64,000 nucleotides of DNA, from NCBI RefSeq assembly GCF_900110225.1, contig NZ_FOCW01000001.1:558001-622000 (forward strand), given 5' to 3'. Below are positions 6,979 to 15,772 of this stretch, piece after piece. Source of the stretch: Allobrachymonas denitrificans DSM 15123 (GTDB lineage: Bacteria; Pseudomonadota; Gammaproteobacteria; Burkholderiales; Burkholderiaceae_C). Numbering within the stretch: position 1 is the first letter of the stretch; each line of letters starts with the position of its first letter. Both the position numbers and the translations under genes were made by a program. Below the pieces are notes generated by a model. It was not told the DNA's origin. It did no database searches and was given only the letters and a program-made list of their open reading frames with translations.

Positions 6979-9279
6979 ATGTTGTATCCAACCCACTCCG
7001 TCGAACAGATGCAGGTGTCTGTGACTGCGCTGTGCGATTTCGCCGCGCGCTCCGGCGATCTGGACCTGCGCTTCACCCCCGGCCCGTCCGCCGTGGAGGG
7101 CATGGAAGGCCATCGCATTATTGCAGCCCGGCGCGCACCGGGTTTTGCCAGCGAGGTGGCTGTGCAGGGCGAAGCCGGTTCGCTCAACGTGCGTGGTCGC
7201 GCCGATGGTTTTTCGCTGGCCTTGCAGCTGGTGGAGGAGGTCAAGACGCACAAGGGCCCGGTCGACCGCATTCCGCTCAACCAGCAAGCGCTGCACTGGG
7301 CGCAGGCCATGGTGTACGGGCATCTGCTGTGCCGGGAGCACGGGCTGGCGCACATGGACGTTCGGCTGCTGTACTACGATCTGCTCGGGCACAAGGAGCA
7401 TGCCGATACGCGCCGGCTGCAGGCCGCGGAGCTCGAACAGTTCTTTGATGGCCTGTGCGCGCGTTTTCGGCAATGGGGCGAGCAGGAGCAGGTGCACCGG
7501 AAAACTTTGCTGGATGCTCTGCAGCAACTGGAGTTCCCGTTAGGGAAGATGCGACCGGGACAGAGGCTGCTGGCTCAACAGGTGTTCATCGGCGCGCGCC
7601 GCGGCAGGGTCTTGCTGGCGCAGGCGCCAACCGGCATTGGCAAGTCCCTGGGCACGCTGTTTCCCATGCTGAAGGCGATGGGCGAAGACCGGATCGACAA
7701 GTTGCTGTTCCTGAGCGCCAAGACCACCGGCAGAGCCGCCGCGCTGGAGGCGCTGCAGCGCTTGCGCCAGGGCAACGCCCGGCCGCCTTTGCGCGTGGTC
7801 GAAATCACCGCCCGCGACAAGGTGTGCGTGCACCCCGGCGCCGCCTGCCATGGCGAGTCCTGCCCCTTGGCCAGGGGCTTCTATGACAGGCTGCCGCAGG
7901 CGCGGCTGGATGCCATGCGTCTCGCGGAGACGCAACTGCTGGATCAGGCGCAGATCGCCGCCGTCGCCGCCGAGCACACGATCTGCCCCTATTACCTGAG
8001 CCAGGAGCTGGTGCGCTGGGCTGATGTGGTGGTGGGCGACTACAACTACTGGTTCGACACCAGCGCCTTTGTCTACGCCATGGCGGTGGCGGAGGGCTGG
8101 CGCGCAGGCCTGCTGGTGGACGAGGCGCACAATCTGGTGGAGCGCGGCCGGGGCATGTACAGCGCATCCCTCAACGGATTCGCCTTGCAGGGCCTCTCGC
8201 GGATCGCCCCCAGGCCGCTCAAGCGCCCGCTGACGCGCCTGCGCGCGCAGTGGAACCGCATGATGGAGCAGCTGCAGCCGGGCTATCAGGACGTGGAGCT
8301 GGACGAAGAATGGCTGGCCGTGCTGCAGGAGTTCATCGGCCGCACCAGCGACTTCCTGGCCGAGCATCCTGCAGAGTTGCCGGCCGAGCTGCAGCGGTTC
8401 TATTTCGATGCGATCCAGTTCACGCGGCTGGCGGAGGAGTTTGGCGACCATTCCTTGTGCGATGTGCTGCGCCCCACCCAACTGCCCGACGTACTGCCGC
8501 GCGGCCGGCTGCACGATGGCGTGCTGACCTTGCGCAATGTGGTGCCTGCACCCTTTTTGCGGCCACGGCTGCAGGCGGCAGCGAGTGCGGTGCTGTTCTC
8601 GGCCACGCTGCAGCCGCCGCGCTTCTATGCCGACATGCTGGGCCTGCCGGAGGACCATGCCTGGCTGGATGTGCTGGCGCCGTTCAGCGCCGGGCAACTG
8701 CAGGTGCACGTTGTGCCGATTTCGACCCGATGGAACGACCGGGAGCGTTCTGTCGAACCGATTGCCGAACTGATTGTGCGCCAGTACCGGGCCCATCCTG
8801 GCAACTATCTGGCCTTCTTCAGCAGCTTTGCCTATCTGGAGAAGGTGATTGACAGAGTCAAGGCTATGGATAGTGAAATTCCCCTATGGGAACAAACCAG
8901 ATCAATGAGAGAAGATGAAAGATCGAAATTTCTTGCCGGTTTCCAGGAGGGAGGGAGTGGAATCGGCTTTGCCGTGCAGGGCGGTGCGTTTGGCGAAGGG
9001 GTGGATTTGCCCGGCAGCCGGCTGATCGGCGCGTTTGTTGCCACGCTCGGGTTGCCGCCTGTCGATCCGGTGCACGAGGCCATGCGCAAACGCATCGAGG
9101 CGTTGATGGGGCAGGGGTTTGATTATGTGTACCTGTTTCCCGGTCTGCGGAAGGTGGTGCAGGCGGCGGGCCGGGTGGTGCGCACGGAGAGCGACCGGGG
9201 CGTGGTGTATCTGATCGATGACCGGTTTGAACGCCTGTTCCAGCGGGGCTTGCTGCCGCGCTGGTGGCGCAGGGGGTAG
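6979..9279 (+). CDS. ATP-dependent DNA helicase, XPD/DinG-like, with nuclease-like N-terminus
   Basis: About 766 residues, superfamily 2 helicase of the XPD/Rad3/DinG type. Walker A is APTGIGKSLG (near residue 212), Walker B is the DEAH box in LLVDEAHNL, and the C-terminal half has motif V/VI elements (GVDLPG, QAAGRVVRTESDRG). Four cysteines between Walker A and DEAH (VCVHPG, AACHG, SCPLA, TICPYY) match the FeS cluster of this family. The first 170 residues contain a Glu-x-Lys motif (VEEVKTHKG) followed by a Gln-rich helix, the pattern of PD-(D/E)XK nucleases of the Cas4/Dna2 type; the nuclease role is inferred. ATG 6979 is preferred over an in-frame TTG at 6952 that lies just behind the terminator. 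Confidence 0.85.
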   Translation: MLYPTHSVEQMQVSVTALCDFAARSGDLDLRFTPGPSAVEGMEGHRIIAARRAPGFASEVAVQGEAGSLNVRGRADGFSLALQLVEEVKTHKGPVDRIPLNQQALHWAQAMVYGHLLCREHGLAHMDVRLLYYDLLGHKEHADTRRLQAAELEQFFDGLCARFRQWGEQEQVHRKTLLDALQQLEFPLGKMRPGQRLLAQQVFIGARRGRVLLAQAPTGIGKSLGTLFPMLKAMGEDRIDKLLFLSAKTTGRAAALEALQRLRQGNARPPLRVVEITARDKVCVHPGAACHGESCPLARGFYDRLPQARLDAMRLAETQLLDQAQIAAVAAEHTICPYYLSQELVRWADVVVGDYNYWFDTSAFVYAMAVAEGWRAGLLVDEAHNLVERGRGMYSASLNGFALQGLSRIAPRPLKRPLTRLRAQWNRMMEQLQPGYQDVELDEEWLAVLQEFIGRTSDFLAEHPAELPAELQRFYFDAIQFTRLAEEFGDHSLCDVLRPTQLPDVLPRGRLHDGVLTLRNVVPAPFLRPRLQAAASAVLFSATLQPPRFYADMLGLPEDHAWLDVLAPFSAGQLQVHVVPISTRWNDRERSVEPIAELIVRQYRAHPGNYLAFFSSFAYLEKVIDRVKAMDSEIPLWEQTRSMREDERSKFLAGFQEGGSGIGFAVQGGAFGEGVDLPGSRLIGAFVATLGLPPVDPVHEAMRKRIEALMGQGFDYVYLFPGLRKVVQAAGRVVRTESDRGVVYLIDDRFERLFQRGLLPRWWRRG

Positions 9280-9353
9280 CGTGTGCGCAATAGGGGTTTG
9301 TCTGTTTGCGGTGGTGGGGAGAGATGGCTGACGCAGCGGCCGTGTCCGCAATC

Positions 9354-10067
9354 TCAGAATGCCAGTTGCTCGTCCCCGTCATCCGGCCGCGCTAGAGGGC
9401 TGGCTTTGGCGAGCGCCATCCACACGTCAAAGCGCATCTTCTCGAATGGGCGCTGCGGCGCCGGGCGCAACACGTCCAGGCCGGATGCAGAGGCAATCAT
9501 CACTCCGCATTCCAGGGGAATGTCGTCCACGCCGCCAATGGGCGCTCCTTTGGCGTTGCAGCCCAGCACGTAATACACCTGCGGCGCCATGGCCAGATAG
9601 GCGGCGCGTTTGGCCGGATTGCGCACGTCGCCCAGCAGGTCGGCGCGGCTGACCTTGATCTCGTGCACCACCGGTTCCAGATAGCCCTCCACCGTGGTGT
9701 TGCGCACGCTGAAAACATCGGGCATGGCCATGACCCAGGCGGGTTGCGGCTCCTCCTCGGTGCCCTGGTTGATGGAGGCGCGCAGGGCCAGCCCGCGCCA
9801 GACGATGCGGCCCTGGCGCTGCATGTGCAGGGCAACCTGTTCCACCAGGGCCTCGTGCGGAGTGCGCAGCTGGCGGTTGCTTTCGCCATATTGCGCCAGC
9901 GTGGCGATGCCTTCCGGCGTCAGGCGCAGCGTGTCGCGGCCCTGAGGGTCCGTCTGCTGCTGCAGCAGGCCGGCGGCCAGCAGGTCGATTTCCAGCTGGT
10001 CCTGGCAGGGCCAGCCGGCCGAGCGGTACATCTGGCGCAGGCGGGTGAGGTGGCGGCGGGAGAGCAT
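9354..10067 (-). CDS. Hypothetical protein with possible PD-(D/E)XK endonuclease fold
   Basis: About 237 residues, function not established. The first 70 residues look like a winged-helix segment (LSRRHLTRLRQMYRSAGW to TPEGIATLAQYG). Further in, MPDVFSV followed 20 residues later by VHEIKVSRADLLGD gives a D...ExK arrangement typical of PD-(D/E)XK nucleases and reminiscent of MmcB-family DNA-repair proteins. A later core strand reads APQVYYVLG. The start at 10067 (MLSRRHL) is the first that removes a Pro/Arg-rich stretch that looks non-coding. It lies downstream of the hemerythrin gene on the same strand, 76 bases away. It could be a repair nuclease, a restriction remnant, or a non-catalytic member of the fold. 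Confidence 0.65.
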   Translation of the reverse strand: MLSRRHLTRLRQMYRSAGWPCQDQLEIDLLAAGLLQQQTDPQGRDTLRLTPEGIATLAQYGESNRQLRTPHEALVEQVALHMQRQGRIVWRGLALRASINQGTEEEPQPAWVMAMPDVFSVRNTTVEGYLEPVVHEIKVSRADLLGDVRNPAKRAAYLAMAPQVYYVLGCNAKGAPIGGVDDIPLECGVMIASASGLDVLRPAPQRPFEKMRFDVWMALAKASPLARPDDGDEQLAF

Positions 10068-10143
10068 GGCGGGAAGGGCGGGGCTTTGGGTCGCGGGGGG
10101 TGACGTGCCCCGGGCCGGTGGGTTGGCTCGCGGGGCGGGCTGC

Positions 10144-10638
10144 TTACTGCTCCGGGGCTGTCGGCGGCGCGAAGGCGGCAGGAAAAGCCTGTGTTTCCTC
10201 CAGCTCCATGTGCTCCTCGTGCATGCGGGTGAACAGGCGCACGGCGGCAATCAGTTCGGCCGGCTGGAACCACTGGTAATTGTCCCTGGCCGCCAGCAGC
10301 GAGGGAGCGATCTGCTTCCAGTTCACGTCCAGCCAGCCGTGGTCGGCGGTCAGGCGTTTGGCCAGATGAATCTGTTCCGCATCGCCGCAAGCCAGCAGGC
10401 GGGAAAACACGTGCGCTTCCTCGTCTGCATGGTGCTGCGCCGGCGCTTGGGCGAACCAGGCGTGCAGTGCGCCGGCCTCCTTGCGCACTTGCGGCGTGAG
10501 CCCCGTATCTGCAATGTCGGCGGCCAACTGGTTGAGGCGCTCCAGCATGGTACGCAGGGCGTGGTGCGTTTCCAGCAAGCCGGCGTGCGGGAGCGAGGGA
10601 GTTGCGAAAGGGGCGTTGGAATCAGAAGCGGCAGACAT
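10144..10638 (-). CDS. Hemerythrin HHE-domain protein
   Basis: A 164-residue cytoplasmic four-helix-bundle protein with the HHE spacing of diiron hemerythrins: HAGLLETHHALR near the N-terminus, HHADEEAHVFSRL in helix 2-3, DHGWLDVNWK, and MHEEHMELEETQ near the end. These His and Glu residues would bind a non-haem diiron centre that senses or stores oxygen or NO. The start at 10638 (MSAASD) avoids an upstream Arg/Cys-rich extension. It lies just downstream of the thiolase gene on the same strand, but no functional link is evident. Confidence 0.85.
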   Translation of the reverse strand: MSAASDSNAPFATPSLPHAGLLETHHALRTMLERLNQLAADIADTGLTPQVRKEAGALHAWFAQAPAQHHADEEAHVFSRLLACGDAEQIHLAKRLTADHGWLDVNWKQIAPSLLAARDNYQWFQPAELIAAVRLFTRMHEEHMELEETQAFPAAFAPPTAPEQ

Positions 10639-10679
10639 GGGAGTTCCGGATGGGCAGGCTCCCATTATCTGCCCTTCGC

Positions 10680-11882
10680 TCACACACGTTCGATCACAAG
10701 GGCAATGCCCTGGCCGACGCCGATGCACAGGCTGACCACAGCGTAGCGTCCGTTGCGGCGCTGCAGTTCGCGGGCGGCAGTCAGGGCAATGCGCGCGCCT
10801 GAGGCGCCGAGCGGATGGCCGATGGCAATGGCGCCGCCGTTGGGGTTGACGCGTGCATCGTCAAACGCCAGGCCCAGCAGCTGCAGGCAGCCGAGGACCT
10901 GGGGCGCAAAGGCTTCGTTGATTTCGATGACATCCATGTCGGCCAGGGTCAGGCCGGCGCGTTCCAGCGCTTTCGGAATGGCGTAGGCCGGGCCCAGGCC
11001 CATCACGCGAGGCTCCACGCCGGCGACCGCACCGGACAGGATGCGGGCCATCGGGGCAGTGCCCGCCTGTTCGCCCACGGTGCGGTTGCCGATGAACAGG
11101 GCGGCAGCGCCATCGTTGATGCCGGAGGCGTTGCCTGCGGTGACCACGCCGCCTTCCTGTAGCGGCGTCAGGCCCTGCAGCACGTCGAAGCCGGATTGCG
11201 GGCGGGGATGCTCGTCGTCGCTCACGATGCGCGGCGGAGTCTTGCGACCGGTCGGCACTTCGATGGGTGTGATCTCTCCGTTAAAGAAGCCGTCGGCCAG
11301 GGCCCGGGCGTAACGGGACTGCGAGGCGGCAGCGAAGCGGTCGCTGTCGGCGCGGCTCAGCCCCAGCTGTGCGGCCACGTTGTCGGCGGTTTGCGGCATG
11401 GTGTCATCGCCGTGGGCCTGGCTCAGGCGCGGGTTGGGAAAGCGGGCGCCGATGGAACTGTCGAACACCCTGAACTCGCGTCCATAGGCGGTTTCGCTCT
11501 TGCCCACGACAAAGGGAGCGCGGGTCATGCTCTCGACACCACCGGCGATGTAGAGGGCACCTTCGCCAACGGTGATGGCGCGGGAGGCGTCCAGCACGGC
11601 AGCCAGTCCGCTGCCGCACAGCCGATTGACGGTCTGGCCGGGGACGCTGACCGGCAGTCCGGCAAGCAGCGCGGCATGGCGGGCTACGTTGCGGCTGTCT
11701 TCACCGGCCTGGCTGGCGCAGCCGAGCAGCACGTCTTCCACCTGTTCCGGCTGGAACGGACTGTCGGCTACCAGCTGGCGGATGACGGCGGCGGCCAGGT
11801 CATCCGGGCGCACCGGGGCGAGGCTGCCGCCCTGGCGGCCAAAAGGGGAGCGCAGGCCGGCATAGAGATAGGCATCGAGCAT
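10680..11882 (-). CDS. Acetyl-CoA acyltransferase (thiolase), likely 3-oxopimeloyl/3-oxoadipyl-CoA type
   Basis: A 400-residue degradative thiolase. The nucleophilic Cys lies in [11 protein letters not shown] (about residue 90), the catalytic His in [16 protein letters not shown], and the second Cys in SLCIGVGQG, all in their usual places; EINEAFAPQ is also present. It cleaves 3-oxoacyl-CoA with CoA to acetyl-CoA and a shortened acyl-CoA. It is the last gene of a leftward run badR-badK-hydroxyacyl-CoA dehydrogenase-thiolase, separated from the dehydrogenase by 32 bases. In this context the likely substrate is 3-oxopimeloyl-CoA, giving glutaryl-CoA and acetyl-CoA; family members closest in style are PcaF/PaaJ. 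The start is MLDAYLY at 11882. Confidence 0.9.
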   Translation of the reverse strand: MLDAYLYAGLRSPFGRQGGSLAPVRPDDLAAAVIRQLVADSPFQPEQVEDVLLGCASQAGEDSRNVARHAALLAGLPVSVPGQTVNRLCGSGLAAVLDASRAITVGEGALYIAGGVESMTRAPFVVGKSETAYGREFRVFDSSIGARFPNPRLSQAHGDDTMPQTADNVAAQLGLSRADSDRFAAASQSRYARALADGFFNGEITPIEVPTGRKTPPRIVSDDEHPRPQSGFDVLQGLTPLQEGGVVTAGNASGINDGAAALFIGNRTVGEQAGTAPMARILSGAVAGVEPRVMGLGPAYAIPKALERAGLTLADMDVIEINEAFAPQVLGCLQLLGLAFDDARVNPNGGAIAIGHPLGASGARIALTAARELQRRNGRYAVVSLCIGVGQGIALVIERV

Positions 11883-11914
11883 GGTGGGTGTCTCCTGTTT
11901 TTCGAGGGTGGGGA

Positions 11915-13438
11915 TCAGTGGTCGGGGGTGAGCAGCGACAGGCCGAGCTGGGCACGGCGGCGCAGCCAGGGACTGGGGCGATAGCGCGGGTCTTCCGTCA
12001 GGGCGAACAGGCGGTGCAGGATGCGCAGCACGGTTGGAGCGCCCAGGGCGTCGCCCCAGGCCAGCGGGCCGTGCGGATAGCCCAGGCCCAGCGTCACCGC
12101 CTTGTCGATGTCGGCGGGGGTGGCAATGCCTTGCTGCGCCATGTCGCAGCCGATGTTGACGATGCTGGCCAGCACCCGCTGCACGACGCAGCCGGTGCTG
12201 TCGCGCACCACGGAGGCCGGGATGCCATCGGCGCTGAACAGTACACGTGCGGCATCGCGTAGGGCCTGGCTGGTGACGGGGGTGGCCATGATCGTGCGGC
12301 GGCCGGTGAGGAACAGCGGATCGAGCGCCACGGTGCGGGTGGGGTCGAGGCCGGCCTCGGCGCACAGCGTGCTGGCGTCGTGGCCCAGGGGCAGCACCAC
12401 GCACAGCGCCTGCGGCGACGGGGTGGATCTGGCTTCCGGCGTGATGCCGAGCGTCTGGAGCAGGGTGGCCACCGGGGGAAATGCCTTCAGGTCGTCCGCA
12501 TGGATCCATACTGGAGGAAGGCTTTTTAATGAAGGAAGATCCTCTTCGGGGATTTCCAGTTTTTTTCCGCCATCATAGAAATAGAAACCGCGCTGCGTCT
12601 TGCGTCCCAGCAGCCCCGCTTGCTGGCGCTGGCGTCCGATCACCGAGGGCCGATAGCGTGGTTCCTGGTAGTACTGCTGGTAAATCGATTCCATCACCGG
12701 CTGCGACACATCCAGTCCGGTCAGGTCCAGCAGTTCGAACGGCCCCATGCGGAAGCCGGCGGCGTCGCGCAGGATGCGGTCGAGCACGGCCGGTTCGGCC
12801 ACGCTTTCGCCGAGCAGACGCAGGGCTTCGGTCAGGTAGCCGCGCCCGGCATGGTTGACGATGAAGCCGGGCGTGTCGCTGGCACGCACCGCGGTGTGCC
12901 CCATCTGCTGGCCCAGCGCCACTAGCGTATCGGCCACCTCGGGCCGGGTGAGCGGCCCGGCAATCACCTCGACCACTTTCATCAGGGGCACCGGGCTGAA
13001 GAAGTGGAAGCCCGCCACGCGCTCCGGATGCTGCAATCCGGCCGCGAGCGCGGTGACGTACAGGGAGGACGTGTTGCTGGCCAGAATGCAGCCGGGGGAG
13101 ACACAGGCTTCCAGTTCGGTCAGCAGGGCGCGCTTGGCTTGCAGGTTCTCGACGATGGCCTCGACCACCACCGTGCAGCTGGACAGGTCGGCCAGGCTGG
13201 AGGCGGCGTGCAGGCGTGCCACGGCAGCATGGCAGGCATCCTGGGGGATCTTGCCCTTGCCTGCCAGCGTGCCGAGGGTGTCGGCAATCGCCTGGCAGGC
13301 CTCGCGCGCACCGCCGGGGCGGGCATCGTGCATCACCACGGGGATACCGCCTTGCGCGGCGATCTGGGCAATGCCGCGGCCCATCAGGCCGGCGCCGACG
13401 ATGCCCAGCAGGGCGGGGCGGGAAGTTGCAGTGTGCAT
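11915..13438 (-). CDS. 3-Hydroxyacyl-CoA dehydrogenase, PaaH-like two-domain form
   Basis: About 507 residues. The N-terminal Rossmann domain begins LLGIVGAGLMGRGIAQIAA (GxGxxG), followed by SNTSSLYVTALA and the catalytic region GFHFFSPVPLMKVVEVI. Two C-terminal helical domains follow, the first with DTPGFIVNHAGRGYLTEALRLL and the second repeating the theme near LGLGYPHGPLAWGD. This length matches PaaH/PaaC-type 3-hydroxyadipyl-CoA dehydrogenases rather than the 280-residue short form. The role here is probably NAD-dependent oxidation of 3-hydroxypimeloyl-CoA. The start at 13438 has AGGAAAC 8 bases upstream. It is the third gene in the leftward operon after badK. Confidence 0.9.
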   Translation of the reverse strand: MHTATSRPALLGIVGAGLMGRGIAQIAAQGGIPVVMHDARPGGAREACQAIADTLGTLAGKGKIPQDACHAAVARLHAASSLADLSSCTVVVEAIVENLQAKRALLTELEACVSPGCILASNTSSLYVTALAAGLQHPERVAGFHFFSPVPLMKVVEVIAGPLTRPEVADTLVALGQQMGHTAVRASDTPGFIVNHAGRGYLTEALRLLGESVAEPAVLDRILRDAAGFRMGPFELLDLTGLDVSQPVMESIYQQYYQEPRYRPSVIGRQRQQAGLLGRKTQRGFYFYDGGKKLEIPEEDLPSLKSLPPVWIHADDLKAFPPVATLLQTLGITPEARSTPSPQALCVVLPLGHDASTLCAEAGLDPTRTVALDPLFLTGRRTIMATPVTSQALRDAARVLFSADGIPASVVRDSTGCVVQRVLASIVNIGCDMAQQGIATPADIDKAVTLGLGYPHGPLAWGDALGAPTVLRILHRLFALTEDPRYRPSPWLRRRAQLGLSLLTPDH

Positions 13439-13534
13439 GGTGTTTCCTGTGTTTGGCAAGCGTGATGAGCGAGGCGAGGCACACCCGGCTGCATGGCAAG
13501 CCGGTGCGGACCGTATGCGACGGGGCGGAATGGA

Positions 13535-14305
13535 TCAGTTGCCGGTGTAGTTCGGCGGGCGTTTTTCGAGGAAGGCGCGCGCGCCTTCCTTCTGGTCCTG
13601 GCTGGCAAACAGCAGGTTGAATGCCTTGCGCTCCAGCAGCAGGGCGGCGTCAAGCGCGATGTCCTGCCCGGCCAGCACCACTTCCTTGATTTGCGTGGCG
13701 GCCAGCGGCGGCATGCCGGCGATCAGCTGCGCCAGTTCAAGCGCGCGGGCCTGCACCTGTTCGTCGTCCACCACCTCGCTGGCCAGGCCCATGGCGAAGG
13801 CTTCCTCGCCCTTGAACGGCAGGCCGGTCAGCAGGTATTTCATGGCCTGGAATTTGCCGATGGCGCGCGTGAGGCGCTGCGTGCCGCCGGCACCGGGCAT
13901 CACGCCCACGCGGATCTCGGGCTGGCCGAAGGTGGCATTGCGCCCGGCCACGATGATGTCGGCATGCATGGCCAGCTCGCAGCCACCGCCCAGCGCGTAG
14001 CCGTTGACGGCGGCAATCACCGGCTTGGGGCATTCGGCAATCGACTGCCACAGCAGATGCACGGTGCGCTGCTGCATCTGCACCGCGTTCTTGTGGGCGA
14101 ACTCGGTCAGGTCGGCGCCGGCGGCAAACACCTTGTCGCCGCCGGTGAGGATGATGGCGCGCACTTCGGAAGACTTCCCGAGGGTGCTGAACTGTTCGGC
14201 CAGTTGTTCGCGCACGGCCTGGTTCAGGGCATTGCGCACCTCGGGGCGGTGTATGGCAAGGCGTGCGACGCCGGCGGCAGGGTGGTCGAGCTTCACGAAT
14301 TCCAT
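13535..14305 (-). CDS. badK: Enoyl-CoA hydratase, probable cyclohex-1-ene-1-carboxyl-CoA hydratase BadK
   Basis: A 256-residue crotonase-fold hydratase. The oxyanion-hole segments are KVFAAGADLTEFA and NGYALGGGCELAMHAD; the two glutamates that activate water are expected in the GGGCEL and QPEIRVG regions, and both are present (GQPEIRVGVMPGAGG). It adds water across a 2,3-enoyl-CoA. Its position between badR and the beta-oxidation genes, opposite badH-badI-aliB-aliA, supports BadK: hydration of cyclohex-1-ene-1-carboxyl-CoA. It could equally hydrate the straight-chain enoyl-pimeloyl-CoA, as no second hydratase is in the cluster. It starts 16 bases after the badR stop. Confidence 0.85.
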   Translation of the reverse strand: MEFVKLDHPAAGVARLAIHRPEVRNALNQAVREQLAEQFSTLGKSSEVRAIILTGGDKVFAAGADLTEFAHKNAVQMQQRTVHLLWQSIAECPKPVIAAVNGYALGGGCELAMHADIIVAGRNATFGQPEIRVGVMPGAGGTQRLTRAIGKFQAMKYLLTGLPFKGEEAFAMGLASEVVDDEQVQARALELAQLIAGMPPLAATQIKEVVLAGQDIALDAALLLERKAFNLLFASQDQKEGARAFLEKRPPNYTGN

Positions 14306-14320
14306 CGGGGTTCTTTCAGA

Positions 14321-14827
14321 TCAAGGTGCTTCGCCGTCGGCAGGGGCACCATTGCCGAGCTGTGCAGCATCGGTGCGTTCCATCCCGTCCAGCATCTTCA
14401 GCAAGTAATGCAGGGTGTGCGTCATGTCGCTGACCGAAAACTCGCCCAGCAGCGATTCGTAGTAGGCCCGGATCTTGGGCTGGGCATGGTGCTCCCAGAC
14501 CTGGCGGCCGGACGCGCTGATGGTGACCAGGCGCGAGCGGCGGTCGCGGTCGTCGGGCATCACGGCCAGGTGGCCGTCGCGCTCCATGCGGCTGATCAGG
14601 CCCGACAGGTTCTGCCGGCTGACCATCAGGTAGCGCGCCAGGTCGCCCAGGCTCATGCCCCCTTGCACGCTTGGCCGCGAAAGCGCTCCCAGCACCGCCC
14701 ATTGCTGTGTGCTGAGACCTTCCTGTTCCAGTGCTCTGCTTCCGGTTTTATGCAACATGTTTGCACATTGGTACAAGCGAAAGAATATCCGGTTTGCAAG
14801 ATCAAAGCGTGTTTCTTCTGTTTTCAT
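14321..14827 (-). CDS. badR: MarR-family regulator, BadR-type repressor of the cyclohexanecarboxylate genes
   Basis: A 168-residue winged-helix dimer of the MarR family: dimerisation helices at the N-terminus (LANRIFFRLYQCANMLHK), recognition HTH (LGDLARYLMVSRQNLSGLISRMERDG) and the wing DDRDRRSRLVTISASG. In Rhodopseudomonas palustris BadR represses the alicyclic-acid genes and is released by 2-ketocyclohexane-1-carboxyl-CoA. The gene is divergent from badH with 138 bases between the starts and heads the leftward badK-dehydrogenase-thiolase operon, an ideal place to control both arms. Putative operators lie in the intergenic region and within its own first codons. Assignment to BadR rests mainly on context. 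Confidence 0.85.
   Translation of the reverse strand: MKTEETRFDLANRIFFRLYQCANMLHKTGSRALEQEGLSTQQWAVLGALSRPSVQGGMSLGDLARYLMVSRQNLSGLISRMERDGHLAVMPDDRDRRSRLVTISASGRQVWEHHAQPKIRAYYESLLGEFSVSDMTHTLHYLLKMLDGMERTDAAQLGNGAPADGEAP
14751..14765. promoter_or_regulatory. Candidate BadR operator inside the badR 5' coding region
   Basis: TGCAACATGTTTGCA is an inverted repeat of TGCAA and TTGCA around a 5-base centre. It lies about 62 bases inside badR. Its last 13 bases (CAACATGTTTGCA) recur exactly at 14895-14907 in the badR-badH intergenic region, which suggests a shared protein site. Binding by BadR is an inference. Confidence 0.45.
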
Positions 14828-14892
14828 AAGGGTAAACCATGAAAAAATTTAAAAACATCGTGCTTGTCAATGTTGTGTTTGATGCTTATTAT

Positions 14893-14919
14893 GACAACAT
14901 GTTTGCATAAAAGCAAACA
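14893..14919. promoter_or_regulatory. Candidate BadR operator in the badR-badH intergenic region
   Basis: A second copy of CAACATGTTTGCA (14895-14907) overlaps a perfect inverted repeat TGTTTGC/GCAAACA with a 6-base spacer (14900-14919). It sits 47-73 bases upstream of the badH ATG and 66-92 bases upstream of the badR ATG, where a bound MarR dimer could block both promoters. Confidence 0.5.
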
Positions 14920-14965
14920 ACAATGCAAAGATGTTCCATCCATGTTAGCCCCAAGGAGACCTTCC

Positions 14966-15733
14966 ATGAAACGTTATGAAAACCAGACAGCCATCGTGAC
15001 CGGCGGCGGCGGCGGCATCGGCGGTGCCACGTGCCGGCGTCTGGCGGCAGAAGGTGCCAAGGTTGCCGTCTTCGACATGAACCTGGAGGCTGCCGAAAAA
15101 GTGGCCCAGGGCATTCGCGATGCCGGCGGCCGTGCACAGGCCTTCCGCTGCGACATCACCGACCGCGCCAGCGTGGATGCAGCCGTGGCCGACACCATCG
15201 CCCAGCTGGGCCCGATCGACACGCTGGTCAACAACGCCGGCTGGGACGTGTTCAAGCCCTTCCTGAAGACCGAATCCGGCGAGTGGGACAAGCTGATTGC
15301 CATCAACCTGGTGGGCGCCCTGAACATGCACCACGCCGTGTTGCCCGGCATGGTCGAGCGCAAGAGCGGCCGCATCGTCAACGTGGCCTCCGACGCGGCC
15401 CGCGTGGGTTCCTCCGGCGAGGCCGTGTATGCCGCGTGCAAGGGCGGACTGGTGGCCTTCACCAAGACGCTGGCGCGAGAGCATTCCCGCCACAACATCA
15501 CCCTGAACGTGGTGTGTCCCGGCCCGACCGATACCGCCCTGCTGGCGGGCGTGGCCGAAGGCGCTGCCAACCCCGAAAAGCTGATCGAGGCCTTCACCAA
15601 GGCCATTCCGCTCGGCCGCCTGGGCCAGGGCGACGATCTCGCTTCCGCCATCGCCTTCTTCGGCAGCACCGACGCCTCCTTCATCACTGGCCAGGTGCTG
15701 TCCGTGTCCGGCGGCCTGACCATGAACGGCTGA
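14966..15733 (+). CDS. badH: 2-Hydroxycyclohexanecarboxyl-CoA dehydrogenase BadH
   Basis: A 255-residue short-chain dehydrogenase/reductase. The NAD-binding glycine motif is TGGGGGIGGATCRR (about residues 12-25), the structural NNAG motif is LVNNAGWDVF, and the catalytic Ser/Tyr/Lys are in ASDAARVGSSGEAVYAACKGG (YxxxK). The GWDVFKPFLKT segment and overall sequence are those of BadH, which oxidises 2-hydroxycyclohexane-1-carboxyl-CoA to the 2-keto compound with NAD+. The start at 14966 has AAGGAGA 7 bases upstream. It is first in the rightward run badH-badI-aliB-aliA-acyl-CoA dehydrogenase-gcdH, with badI 39 bases downstream. Confidence 0.92.
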   Translation: MKRYENQTAIVTGGGGGIGGATCRRLAAEGAKVAVFDMNLEAAEKVAQGIRDAGGRAQAFRCDITDRASVDAAVADTIAQLGPIDTLVNNAGWDVFKPFLKTESGEWDKLIAINLVGALNMHHAVLPGMVERKSGRIVNVASDAARVGSSGEAVYAACKGGLVAFTKTLAREHSRHNITLNVVCPGPTDTALLAGVAEGAANPEKLIEAFTKAIPLGRLGQGDDLASAIAFFGSTDASFITGQVLSVSGGLTMNG

Positions 15734-15772
15734 TTCCGTTTCCACCCGATTCCACACCGACGAGAGATTCCC

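Noticed and set aside
6782..6979. An ORF reading SLAQLVEQRTFNPLVTSSNLVRPTT
   Set aside because: This is the well-known false translation of a tRNA gene; it covers the second tRNA-Lys.
11883..12509. N-terminal extension of the thiolase frame to 609 codons
   Set aside because: The extra part overlaps the 3-hydroxyacyl-CoA dehydrogenase gene in another frame and is Arg/His-rich; MLDAYLY at 11882 is the normal thiolase start.
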